Origin: Lonicera japonica
Taxonomy: Eukaryota; Streptophyta; Magnoliopsida; Dipsacales; Caprifoliaceae
DNA length: 64,000 nt
NCBI GenBank assembly: GCA_021464415.1
Contig: CM038470.1
Coordinates: 25,569,601-25,633,600, forward strand
Direction of reading: 5' to 3'
A program made the position numbers and the translations under genes. Positions 48,642-58,028 of this stretch are shown here, one piece after another. The notes beneath the pieces were generated by a model. It did no database searches. It saw only the letters and a program-made list of their open reading frames with translations, and had not been told where the DNA came from. Positions within the stretch are counted from its first letter, which is position 1. Every line of letters begins with the position of its first letter.

Positions 48642-49898
48642 CTAATCCCTAGGGGTTGGCCACACTGGGTCCTCAGCGGCCAAATCAATTCGAGCCTCAT
48701 CCAAAATCTGGTACGCAAAGACAATGCCATCCTCTGTAGGCTCAGAATCCATGAATCGGAACCACTCCATTTGAAAGGGGTCATCAATCAGCTCTCCTTC
48801 TAGAGATTGCCAGCAAGAGCGGATAATGTCAGCCCGGAGAGGCCTGGAAATACCGAAACGAGCATAGTTAAACTGACGAGTCAGTCGAGTACGCCACATC
48901 CTCTCTACCGATAAAGAAACATGTGGGGTCACAAATTTAGACTCAGAAGAGAAGTTGTTCAGACCAAGGGAAACCTCCTGAGGAATGTTAAACTGTCGAA
49001 GAAGACGCCCAGGGAGATAAAAGGAAGTAAACCAGAGCCCGCGGAGCCGAACGTAGTTCTGACCCCCAGTACTAAGTACCATCTTCCTCAGCTTCCACCA
49101 AGGAATGTTCCACCGGATAGCCCGAAAGTTCTCCGAAAACCACACCGTCCAATCAGAGGAAGACATGGTCAAAGCACCAAAGAGAGGCCGATGGAAGAAA
49201 TGAGTCGGATTGTCGAGCCGAACTCCGCTGAAACCCACCGATCGAAAGCGCTCTAGCAGCCACATGTATAGCAGACGCGGGCTCCCCCGAAAGAAGGGCG
49301 AGGCCCCCCGTTGAACATCATCAAGACCATTCATGGTCTCTGCAAGAATGATCGGCACTATAGACTCCCCATTTCTAGCCTGGTAAATCAGACTCAAGAT
49401 AGTCGGATCAACACGGGAAGAACCCGTCACCAGCAGCATATCAGAAACCAGGCAAATCAGGGCCGCTGCAGTACGCCCCACGCCGTAAGAGGCCCTATCT
49501 TCATAACGATGAAAAAACCTCACCATTTTGTGGAGGTCAAGGAGCCCGTCGACAATGAAACCATCGCAGGCCGCTTGGGGAATGGCTAACAGAGCAATTA
49601 ACATGTCGCGGGGACCGATTCCTTCTATAGGAACTGCCATCGGGAGACGAACGTCAGAACGTAACAGCCAGGAGAACTCCTCATAGGTTGGGCAGAGCTC
49701 ATCTAGTCCAAAACGGAAGAGATGGTCCGCAGGACTCCAGAAATACAAAGCACCTAACAGAAAGGAGAAATCTACAGGACGATGGCACCAGCCCGCCAAA
49801 GGACTGAATGCACCAAAGTTCAAACCATTTTCAGAAGATATCAGAGCATCTCGAGCTTTAACATAAGAAAAATCAGAGTTGGTACGGTAGGAAGACAT
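48642..49898 (-). CDS. Antisense DUF7745/plant-mobile-domain-like protein
   Basis: This is an unbroken single-exon ORF of 418 residues on the strand opposite gag-pol. Phrases such as FRFGLDELCPTYEEFSWLL (about 60-79), IVPIILAETMNGLDD (about 180-195) and FFRGSPRLLYMWLLERF (about 202-218) resemble the plant DUF7745/aminotransferase-like plant mobile domain proteins. That resemblance is from memory, without a search. The biochemical role is unknown. Extra ORFs in antisense orientation after pol are known in Tat elements. It has its own TATA box and palindrome array upstream and a likely polyA signal downstream, so it looks like a separate transcription unit. It lies downstream of the five-exon antisense gene, in the same direction. 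Confidence 0.82.
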   Translation of the reverse strand: MSSYRTNSDFSYVKARDALISSENGLNFGAFSPLAGWCHRPVDFSFLLGALYFWSPADHLFRFGLDELCPTYEEFSWLLRSDVRLPMAVPIEGIGPRDMLIALLAIPQAACDGFIVDGLLDLHKMVRFFHRYEDRASYGVGRTAAALICLVSDMLLVTGSSRVDPTILSLIYQARNGESIVPIILAETMNGLDDVQRGASPFFRGSPRLLYMWLLERFRSVGFSGVRLDNPTHFFHRPLFGALTMSSSDWTVWFSENFRAIRWNIPWWKLRKMVLSTGGQNYVRLRGLWFTSFYLPGRLLRQFNIPQEVSLGLNNFSSESKFVTPHVSLSVERMWRTRLTRQFNYARFGISRPLRADIIRSCWQSLEGELIDDPFQMEWFRFMDSEPTEDGIVFAYQILDEARIDLAAEDPVWPTPRD

Positions 49899-49936
49899 TT
49901 TGGAGAGGTGTGGGGATGAAGGAAGGAAGATGGGTG

Positions 49937-50046
49937 TATTTATAGCAAAAAAGAGGGTCCTGTACCTGTTTGTCGCGCGACAAACCCATTTTCAGGGGGA
50001 AGTGTCGCGCGACAAACCCATGACCAGGAGGGATTGTCGCGCGACA
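49937..50046 (-). promoter_or_regulatory. Antisense gene 1 promoter: palindromes and TATA
   Basis: Three perfect TGTCGCGCGACA palindromes lie at 49971-49982, 50003-50014 and 50035-50046. TATAAATA on the minus strand lies at 49937-49944, 26 bp past the nearest palindrome and 38 bp before the ATG at 49898. Initiation about 30 bp after the TATA box would leave a very short leader. Confidence 0.85.
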
Positions 50047-50362
50047 AACCCATCTGGGGGGCACCCTACTTTTTTCTTATACATAATGGTCATCTTTGCC
50101 AAAAGAATCACTTCTGGATGCTTTTCTGTTCTCACTTTGTTCTTTTTTGCAGGAAACATAAGTATCACTACACTAGAAGGTACGACTTTTAAATTACCGA
50201 CTCTTATATATATATGTATATATCTTGCACAGACAGAGAATAAAAGTATAATCAAACACAGATAAAGATATTTTATAAAACCAATAAAAGAACAGTTTTT
50301 AAATATCCGTCTAAAATAAATACATATCTGTCCAACTAACACTAAATGCAGAAAAGGGAAAA
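50047..50362. other. Spacer between the two antisense genes
   Basis: This AT-rich stretch lies between the stop of the five-exon gene (50363) and the palindrome array of the next antisense promoter. It presumably holds the 3' untranslated region of the former. I see no clear polyA signal. Confidence 0.45.
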
Positions 50363-53300
50363 CTAATCTACTCGGGCGCGTTTTGACACGCTCCCACTAT
50401 CTCCCGAGCCCTCCTCGGGGGTAAGATCAACAACTGGGACGCTGGGAACAGAAGGAACTGCCGCCTGAGAAGGCCCCGTGGACTGGACCGGTGCCGTAGG
50501 ACGGATCACCGAAGATCGGGATCGCCTAGAAGTCCGACTACTACTCCGCCTAGACTCCGACCGAGCATGGGAAGAGGTCAGGGGGTCGTCCGGCTGTAAG
50601 GAGACGTCGATAGCCCTCTGATAGTCGCGCATGTAGGCTGGAGGGTCTCGACCGACGTATTGGAGCAGGTTCCAGCTGTAGAAATACTGGGCATACCAAG
50701 CCCGAAGATCTGCCACCCGTACACCCACTCTCTGTAAAAAAGACATACAAAAAGAGGAGAATCAGCACAGTCAAAATAAATAGATATAAACATGAAAGTA
50801 TCAGGAGAAGTTGAAGAAGATACCTCATCATCAGAGCGACCACCCAAGAAATTAAAAGTATCCTCGGGAAGAGGATACTCCGGGACAGAATATCGACATA
50901 GGCCCGCGCCGACATAAGAAATATCTCTGGGGAGTGGAGGTAGGTATACCCACGAAATAGATGACCCTGCACGAGTAGCTGCAGAAGAAGACCCTCCCTC
51001 CTCACGAATGGGGAACAAGGGTGGACGAGAGGATGAGCCGCCAAAGCCCGGAGATCGGGCGGGAGGCCCTATGACAGTCGTCGGTAGAGGGGTCAACGTA
51101 GCATATGTTCGGACCCCCGGAGGATCCACCATGGCCGTCGCCCCCAAAGGAGGTACTCCACTAGAAGGAGTAGTCGCCGCCGCGGGAGGAGTCCGCCCAA
51201 ACTGATCAAAATCTGCCCCAAGGTCCGCGGGCTCCCAGGACCTCTCAGAAAATCCCGCTTTCCCCTCAGCAGCCTCAGCAGCAGCAAAAAGCCCCCCCGG
51301 AGACACGGAAGGGCCGGTGGGAAACTCGAAGCCCTCAGCGCGCTGCTCCCCCGCAGGTGTCGCCTGAGGTGGCGACTCCGGAACCGCTGTCGCATCGCCT
51401 CCCTCTCCCTCTGGCCGATCACCGCCCTCAGCCGCAGCGGGAACATCCCTCTCTCCCTCAGGATCCTCATCCTCAGAATCCGGAATGTTGTCCCTCTGAT
51501 CAGGGACATGTGGCAAATGACCCGGGACCGCCCTAGCTAAATGAGTCTGTCCCCGTATGTAATGGGGATCACCTCCCAAAGTCTGGTATCTCTCGTAGAA
51601 GACCCGTCCCCGAGTCCCCTTCGGCTCCCTCATCAGGTAACGGGCAGCAAAAACAGCGTAGTCTCCCTCCTCGACGAACGTCTGGAAACCGAGTCCGTCG
51701 ACTAAAGCCTGCACCATCACCTGATCAATCTCACCCGTCCGCCTCATCAGAACAGGAGGGAACAAAGGGACACGAGGCCACTGGGACGGCGTATGCTGAC
51801 GGATGACCCTCTCGCCCAAGTAGAAGAGAAGGCCGTACTCATCCCGGATAAGCCGCCTGGTCCTCGAGGCGGTCAGAGCACGGCCATACCCATAATGATG
51901 ACCCAGATCACCCCAAGGGGCCCACTCAATCTGAAAAGAGAATAAGATTTTATTTCAGTATTTTATATATTCTACTCTATCTGACTATTGAAAAGCAAGA
52001 AGACTAAAAATATTTTACCTGCTCCTCCCGCAGATCATGAACAGCAGCAGCTCCGGTCTCCCGAGTCCGGTATACATAGGGAGCCCTATAGTTCCCCGCG
52101 ATGAATCGGCGGAGAAAAGGGAACTGGTCCTCGTTCTCAACGAGGAGATCCACCTGGGCGCGACCCAGACGGGTATAAGCTACAAACCAGCTCTGAAAAG
52201 GAAAGATAGAAGAAATCAGCAATGATCAACAAGTAATGAGCAAAGAACTGAAGCAAAGACAGAAAGACTAAAAAATGTACCTCCCACAGCAAAGAAAAGC
52301 CCTTGAGGTTCAGGGCTAAATGACGAGAGACCTGGTCCATGGCATCGTAAAGGACTGCAAGAATAAAGCCTCCCCAGTCGTAGTCAAACAGGAGGCTGAA
52401 GTCCCGAAGATAGGGCAACCACCAAAGATGAGCCGTGTCCCCACCACGAGCCTCGAATAGATCATGGAGTGTCAATAGAAGAAAGACGCGGGCATACTGG
52501 CGCGCCTCCTGACGGGTCATAGGAACCCCTGAAGCAGCTAGTCGAGCCCTCTCTGTGGCTAACCGCGTAACCAAGACGCCCCGAGGAATCGTGTCACCGG
52601 AACTCCGTCGCTCCGGAAACCATCCTAATGAACTAACGATGCCCTCGGCTGTCAGACGCAAGGGGACGTCGATCTGAATGGGGACCCCCCCTGAAGGGAT
52701 CCCGGTCAAAGCAAACAAATCGAGGGGGGTCATCGTCATCTCCCCCCCAGCTCCAGTGAAAGGTATGGGTGGTGTCCCACCAGTGGCAAGCCAATGCCGA
52801 CACCAAAACTGTTGCCCTAGAAACCCGCTCCGGGAGGGCGTCGAAGAGGGAGCCAAAAGGAGTCGCGAGAATCAACTCCTGGACAGGGGCCGGTGCCCGT
52901 CGCCACTCCGAAGATATAGTGTTGGGGGAACCCCAACCGCGGCCAACCCACTGCAGATAAAGGAACGAGTATGGGGTTATGAGGGTACTTCGGTATAATT
53001 ATGAGAGTTATAAAGCTATAGGGGTAAATTATGTAATTTTCTAAAAACTGAGGGTACTTTGGTGTAATTATGAGGGTTATAGGGTTATAAGGGTAAATTA
53101 TGTAATTTCCAAAACCTGAGGGTACTTCGGTATAATTATGAGAGTTATAAAGCTATAGGGGTAAATTATGTAATTTTCTAAAAACTGAGGGTACTTTGGT
53201 GTAATTATGAGGGTTATAGGGTTATAAGGGTAAATTATGTAATTTCCAAAACCTGAGGGTACTTTGGTGCAATTATGAGAGTTATAGGGTTATAAGGGTA

Positions 53301-54464
53301 AATTATGTAATTTCCAAAACCTGAGGGTACTTTGGTGCAATTATGAGAGTTATAGGGGTTATAAGGGTAAATTATGTAATTTCCAAAACCTGAGGGTACT
53401 TTGGTGTAATTATGAGAGTTATAGGGGTTATAAGGGTAAATTATGTAATTTCCAAAACCTGAGGGTACTTTGGTATAATTATTATGAGAGTTATGGGGTT
53501 ATAAGGGTAAATTATGTAATTTCCAAAACCTGAGGGTACTTTGGTGCAATTATGAGAGTTATAGGGGTTATAAGGGTAAATTATGTAATTTCCAAAACCT
53601 GAGGGTACTTTGGTGTAATTATGAGAGTTATAGGGGTTATAAGGGTAAATTATGTAATTTCCAAAACCTGAGGGTACTTTGGTGCAATTATGAGAGTTAT
53701 GGGGTTATAAGGGTAAATTATGTAATTTCCAAAACCTGAGGGTACTTTGGTGTAATTATGAGAGTTATGGGGTTATAAGGGTAAATTATGTAATTTTCAA
53801 AAACCTGAGGGTACTTTGGTGTAATTATGAGAGTTATAGGGTTATAAGGGTAAATTATGTAATTTCCAAAAACCTGAGGGTACTTTGGTGTAATTATGAG
53901 AGTTATAGGGTTATAAGGGTAAAATATGTAATTTCCAAAACCTGAGGGTACTTTGGTGTAATTATGAGAGTTATGGGGGTTATAAGGGTAAATTATGTAA
54001 TTTTCAAAGCCTGAGGGTACTTTGGTGTAATTATGAGAGTTATAGAGTTATGGGGGTACATTATGTAATTTTCTAAACTAAGAGGTATCACAGGTAAAAG
54101 TATGTGTTCGCTAAAAATCGGGCGTTATTCCTAGTCAGACATGCATACTAACATTATCTAAAACGAATACAGGAAACGACAAGAAGCAGAACAAATAAAT
54201 GCACGAAAGAAGACATACCAGAGATCGACGACGAATCTCGTGAGAAACGGGCTCCATCAAAAGCCACGGGACGTCCGGGACCGGAGCAGCTCGGATAGCA
54301 TCCCGATAGACCACCGCCCGACCGCGGTCTATCCCATCCTCATCATACCAGTCCAAGTCCGCCCAGTCGTCATGATGAGGGCTGCAGCGAAGAACGCCCT
54401 GAGCGTCAGTGAAGGTGACCTCCTCCTGGTCACCCTCCAATCGGTCGAGATGAGCAGGGTCCAT
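50363..54464 (-). CDS. Antisense five-exon plant mobile domain gene
   Basis: Exons on the minus strand are 54219-54464, 52281-52950, 52019-52192, 50824-51930 and 50363-50731. All introns have GT/AG ends and lie in phase 0: 1268, 88, 88 and 92 bp. Exon lengths of 246, 174, 1107 and 369 are multiples of three; exon 2 is 670, one base too long. Exon 2 encodes the plant mobile domain core: GEMTMTPLDLFALTGIPSGG, LWWLPYLRDFSLLFDYDWGG and LYDAMDQVSRH. Exon 4 adds a long acidic, Pro/Gly-rich, probably disordered region. Exon 5 ends in Ser/Arg-rich sequence and SKRARVD, a possible nuclear signal. A seven-G run in exon 2 (52742-52748) shifts the frame, and translation from the ATG would stop at 52633 after 187 residues; this is a real mutation or a sequencing error. 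An intact copy would encode about 854 residues. The function inside the element is unknown. Confidence 0.85.
52742..52748 (-). other. Frameshift in a seven-base G run
   Basis: Upstream of this run the mobile-domain frame reads TTHTFHWSWG, and downstream it reads EMTMTPLDLF in another frame. Removing one G would join them and make exon 2 669 bp, consistent with the phase-0 introns on both sides. Confidence 0.85.
52981..54085. repeat. Minisatellite of 16 copies, 69-bp unit
   Basis: GAGGGTACTT recurs at 52981, 53050, 53118, 53187, 53255, 53323, 53392, 53461, 53532, 53601, 53670, 53738, 53807, 53876, 53944 and 54013, a period of 68-71 bp. Each unit contains TAATTATGAG and AAGGGTAAATTATGTAATTT. 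The array lies wholly within intron 1 of the antisense mobile domain gene. Confidence 0.97.
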
Positions 54465-54610
54465 CGATATAGGTAGAATATGTGTGAAAAAATCGGAAAA
54501 ATCAAAAACACGGCAGAGCTTCCGCGCTTGGGAGAGAAGAAAAGAGAGAAAAAGAGAGCTAGAGAGAGAAAGAGAAAGGAGAGAATGAGGTGGAATGAGC
54601 TCAGCAAGGG

Positions 54611-54695
54611 GTTTATATAATGGGTCAGTTTGTCGCGCGACAAATGGCCACATTGTCGCGCGACAAAGAGCCAGACACCGAAGTGTCGCGCGACA
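54611..54695 (-). promoter_or_regulatory. Antisense gene 2 promoter: palindromes and TATA
   Basis: Three perfect TGTCGCGCGACA palindromes lie at 54631-54642, 54654-54665 and 54684-54695. TTATATAAAC on the minus strand lies at 54611-54620, 10 bp from the nearest palindrome. The ATG at 54464 is about 150 bp downstream, after a CT-rich leader. Confidence 0.87.
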
Positions 54696-55497
54696 ATCCC
54701 CCCTCCTCCCTGATTTTTTTGACCTTTGTCTCATTTTATCTTCTGCAGAGGCACTTCGGAGAAGCAGTTTTCGGAAAATTGCTAAAAACCGCACACCCAT
54801 GATAAAAAGTTCAAAGAGAAAACTTCCAAATCATCTCTCCGAAAAAATGCGAAAACAGAATGCCGCGATTAAAAGTAGTCTCTGATCTTACAGAAGGACC
54901 GAGACCGTCAAATAAAAAGCAGAATAGCGATATAAGACGGGAATAGAAAAAATTGAAAGAGTAGAAAAGAGAAATAACCCGTATGAACGCCCAAAGCGAG
55001 CGAGAGAAACAGAAATGCAGAGTGACAGGGAGAGCCACACCGAAAGTGATAGCTAGGCCAAAAAACGGCTCAGGGCTTCGTTTTAGGGTGAGTAAGGCTC
55101 CTGATCACGACAAAGGGATGAAAAGACTCCTGGTCAAAAACAGAGAGGGCCAGGAAAAGTCTTTCCCAAAAGAGGGAGAAATAAGGGCATCGAAAAAACA
55201 GAAAACGATGTGGGCCCACCAAAAGAGAAAACTAAGAAAAGAATAAAGATCAGAGATTGAACTTTCAAACAAATTTTCTTTCAGCACGATACAAAAAAGA
55301 TGATTTGGAAAACCTCGGACCATCACTCTGCGGAGAGCAAAGAAATCCGAAAACTGCCTTCTGAGTGAAACATCTTCACTCGAGGAAAACATGAGAGTAA
55401 AGTTCAGAAAGATACAGGGAAACAGACATCCCGAATAGACCCTGAGAAGTTCTTTTTACCTTCGCAAAATCTACTCTCTTTCACTCTAGCAGTCTAA
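54696..55497. other. Tat element 3' region, no gene recognised
   Basis: The stretch is purine-rich on plus, with overlapping short ORFs on both strands (54983-55246, 55105-55392) that lack recognisable domains. It lies between the antisense promoter and the tandem-repeat region. Confidence 0.5.
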
Positions 55498-55630
55498 GAG
55501 GGGCAATTCACCAACACAAGCCCTCTCCAGAGGCAATTCACAAACACAAGCCCTCTCCGGAGGCATTCACCAACACAAGCCCTCTCCGGAGGCAATACAC
55601 AAAATCACAAGCCCTCTCCAGAGGCAAAAG
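55498..55630. repeat. Short tandem repeats, ACAAGCCCTCTCC unit
   Basis: CACAAGCCCTCTCCRGAGGCA recurs about four times with a period near 30 bp. Two degenerate copies recur at 56294-56342, on the far side of the 45-bp array. Confidence 0.85.
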
Positions 55631-55682
55631 TTACTCATGAAAGTCCTCCCAGAGGCATTTTTTCCTTCTTCTTTCAGATCTA

Positions 55683-56245
55683 GAAGCCCTCCCAGAGAGG
55701 CACAACGGTAGTCCTCCCACCTGAGGCGAAGCCCTCCCAGAGAGGCACAACGGTAGTCCTCCCACCTGAGGCGAAGCCCTCCCAGAGAGGCACAACGGTA
55801 GTCCTCCCACCTGAGGCGAAGCCCTCCCAAAGAGGCACCACGGTAGTCCTCCCACCTGAGGCGAAGCCCTCCCAGAGAGGCACAATGGTAGTCCTCCCAC
55901 CTGAAGGCGAAGCCCTCCCAGAGAGGCACGAACGGTAGTCCTCCCACCTGAGGCGAAGCCCTCCCAGAGAGGCACGAACGGTAGTCCTCCCACCTGAGGC
56001 GAAGCCCTCCCAGAGAGGCACAATGGTAGTCCTCCCACATGAGGCGAGAAGATCTAAAAAGCCCTCCCAGAGAGGCACGGTGTAGCAACGGTAGTCCTCC
56101 CACCTGAGGCGAAGCCCTCCCAGAGAGGCACGAACGGTAGTCCTCCCACCTGAGGCGAAGCCCTCCCAGAGAGGCACGAACGGTAGTCCTCCCACCTGAG
56201 GCGAAGCCCTCCCAGAGAGGCATACGGTAGTCCTCCCATCTGAGG
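55683..56245. repeat. Tandem array of about 12 copies, 45-bp unit
   Basis: The unit begins GAAGCCCTCCCAGAGAGGCA, continues with GGTAGTCCTCCCACCTGAGG, and repeats every 45 bp with minor indels. Because 45 is a multiple of three, a 275-codon ORF stays open on the minus strand (55567-56394), but its protein is a monotonous 15-residue repeat. Arrays at this position are known for Tat/Ogre elements and can seed satellites. Confidence 0.95.
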
Positions 56246-56436
56246 CGCAAAGTGGAACAAATGAAAGTCCTCGAAAGGGGCAATGAGGTAACACAAGCCC
56301 TCTGCGGAGGCAAACCAATCGCCAAGCCCTCTCCGGAGGCACTCACAAGTACTTCTATACGCATACACTTTCTTAGAGTTCCTGCGGGAGCCATGGATCA
56401 AGGTCTCTTCCAGTCGCCTCAATTCCTTGCAAGCAA

Positions 56437-56457
56437 GGAGCTTGAGTCGAGAGGGTC
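56437..56457 (+). promoter_or_regulatory. Candidate polypurine tract of Tat element
   Basis: A purine-rich stretch ending GAGTCGAGAGGGTC directly precedes the 3' LTR. It is interrupted by pyrimidines, so the call rests mainly on position. Confidence 0.5.
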
Positions 56458-58028
56458 TGTAGACACCCCGATCCGTGACCCCCGCAAGAACCCTAACGAC
56501 CTCCGAGAACTACTATTTTGGGTCCGGGACCCACCCGAGGACCCGGTACTACACTAGGAGGGTTTGTCGCCCGACAAACTTGTTCTTTAGAGAGATTGTC
56601 GCACGACATATCACATTGTCGCGCGACAATCCCTGATATGTCGCGCGACAATTCCACTATGTCGCACGACATTCCCCCCCTGCACCAGACCAACCACTTT
56701 CTGACACATCAATCTGTCAGAACCATCACTTCAGCCGTTTGTCGCGCGACATTCCCGTATGTCGCGCGACATATCACAATGTCGCGCGACATTCTCCTTT
56801 TTTAAGGAAATGTCGCGCGACAATCTCTCCCGAGCAGTATAAATAGGCCAACACCCCCAAGGGTTCAGGGGAGGCGATTAGAATCCGAGAATTTGGTGCT
56901 TTAGATCTGATTTTTGTCAAGCATTTTTTTTACTATTATCTTATTTCTGAAGAATTCTCGAATCTATTTCAACACTCGACGTGTTCCGTTTCTGGAATCG
57001 ATTTCTCGGAAATATCTGAAGAAAGAGAAGATTACTATCGCCAGAGATCCCTCTGCCGTATTATATTTTCTTTCTTATTATTATTCTCGTCGGGAAGGTA
57101 AAGAAAGTCCCTTCTAGTATTTAAAATTAGATATCTGTGTACTTGTTTTACTTCTGTTATTCTGTCCACGTTTTATTTGAATAAACTTATTGTCAAGTTA
57201 CCAATAGTCTACCGTTTTCAAAACAAAAGACCCTGATAAAACTACTTTCAAAACCAGAAGAGTAAGCATATTATCGTCCGGATAAACCCTGTTTTCAAAA
57301 CCCCTGACCGATAAAGACTTATCTAGAAATTAAAATCCACATATCCTGTCTTTTTCATAGACTGCGACGTGTCTGATAAACTCTCCTCAAAGAGTTCAAA
57401 TTCCATATTGAATTAGTCCCGACATAAAGATCCGAACCTTTTTCAGAATAATCACAACTCAAGAAAACCGTCATTATCTGAGGAAATAATACGGAATACT
57501 CTTTCAAAAATAAAAGGTTTTTGTCATTTGTCATTTACATCTTTTAAATATAAAAACATCGGATCTCGGAACACAAAGGTTTTCATTCCTTTCCCCGTTT
57601 TCCCAAATTAAGATTTTTTTTCATTTAGAAAGTAGTAGACTGTCGGTAAAAGCATCCAAGTTTTTCAACATAGAATAAACATATAAGACCACTAGAGACC
57701 GAAAGGGCGGAATGGGTGCTTAACACCTTCCCAAACCATAATATAGTTTCCGAACCCTATAAGAATCCCGGTTTCGCAGACAAACGTGTAAAGAAAGGCT
57801 TGTCTATAGCCTTTCCTCTTACACGACCTTTTTTGTCCGTTTTCTCGTAAAACGTACTGGCGACTCTGAATGAACCCCCCTGGCATCTAGAAATAGAACG
57901 TAGGGACACTTGATATGAATCAACGAAAACGCTCCAGCAAATGGAACGACGGAATCAGTTCCGACGTCCCATGACCCCCACCACCAACGGGGACGAGACC
58001 CGGGGGGCCGCATTTGCGGATTCTCACA
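56458..58028 (+). repeat. Tat element 3' LTR
   Basis: Same ends as the 5' LTR. By eye I count about seven substitutions and one extra C relative to it over 1570 bp. The palindrome array spans 56565-56822, with six perfect copies here, and TATAAATA lies at 56838-56845. GTATG follows at 58029-58033. Confidence 0.97.

Larger units (their letters stand above)
39208..58028 (+). mobile_element. Ty3/gypsy Tat-clade retrotransposon
   Basis: The element is 18,821 bp, flanked by GTATG (39203-39207 and 58029-58033), with LTRs of 1570 and 1571 bp. Membership of the Tat clade (which includes Ogre) rests on the second, aRNase-H-type domain between RNase H and integrase, the large size, the primer site, antisense extra genes after pol, and tandem repeats before the 3' LTR, all known features of that clade. 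Gag-pol is unbroken, and the LTRs differ by about seven substitutions and one indel, so it inserted recently. It carries two antisense genes at 48642-54464. It landed inside an older solo LTR. Confidence 0.95.

Noticed and set aside
50578..51819. 413-codon minus-strand ORF as a stand-alone gene
   Set aside because: Its start and end lie inside splice boundaries; it is mainly exon 4 of the five-exon gene read into an intron and beyond.
54135..54800. 221-codon minus-strand ORF as a stand-alone gene
   Set aside because: Its first codons lie over the palindromes and TATA box and its end reads into intron 1; only 54219-54464 is supported.
55683..56245. Regular repeats with spacer-like parts, CRISPR-like at first sight
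   Set aside because: The units are fully tandem with no unique spacers, inside a plant retroelement.
55567..56394. 275-codon minus-strand ORF and its shadows in two other frames
   Set aside because: It is a by-product of the 45-bp tandem array; the protein is a 15-residue repeat and three frames stay open alike.
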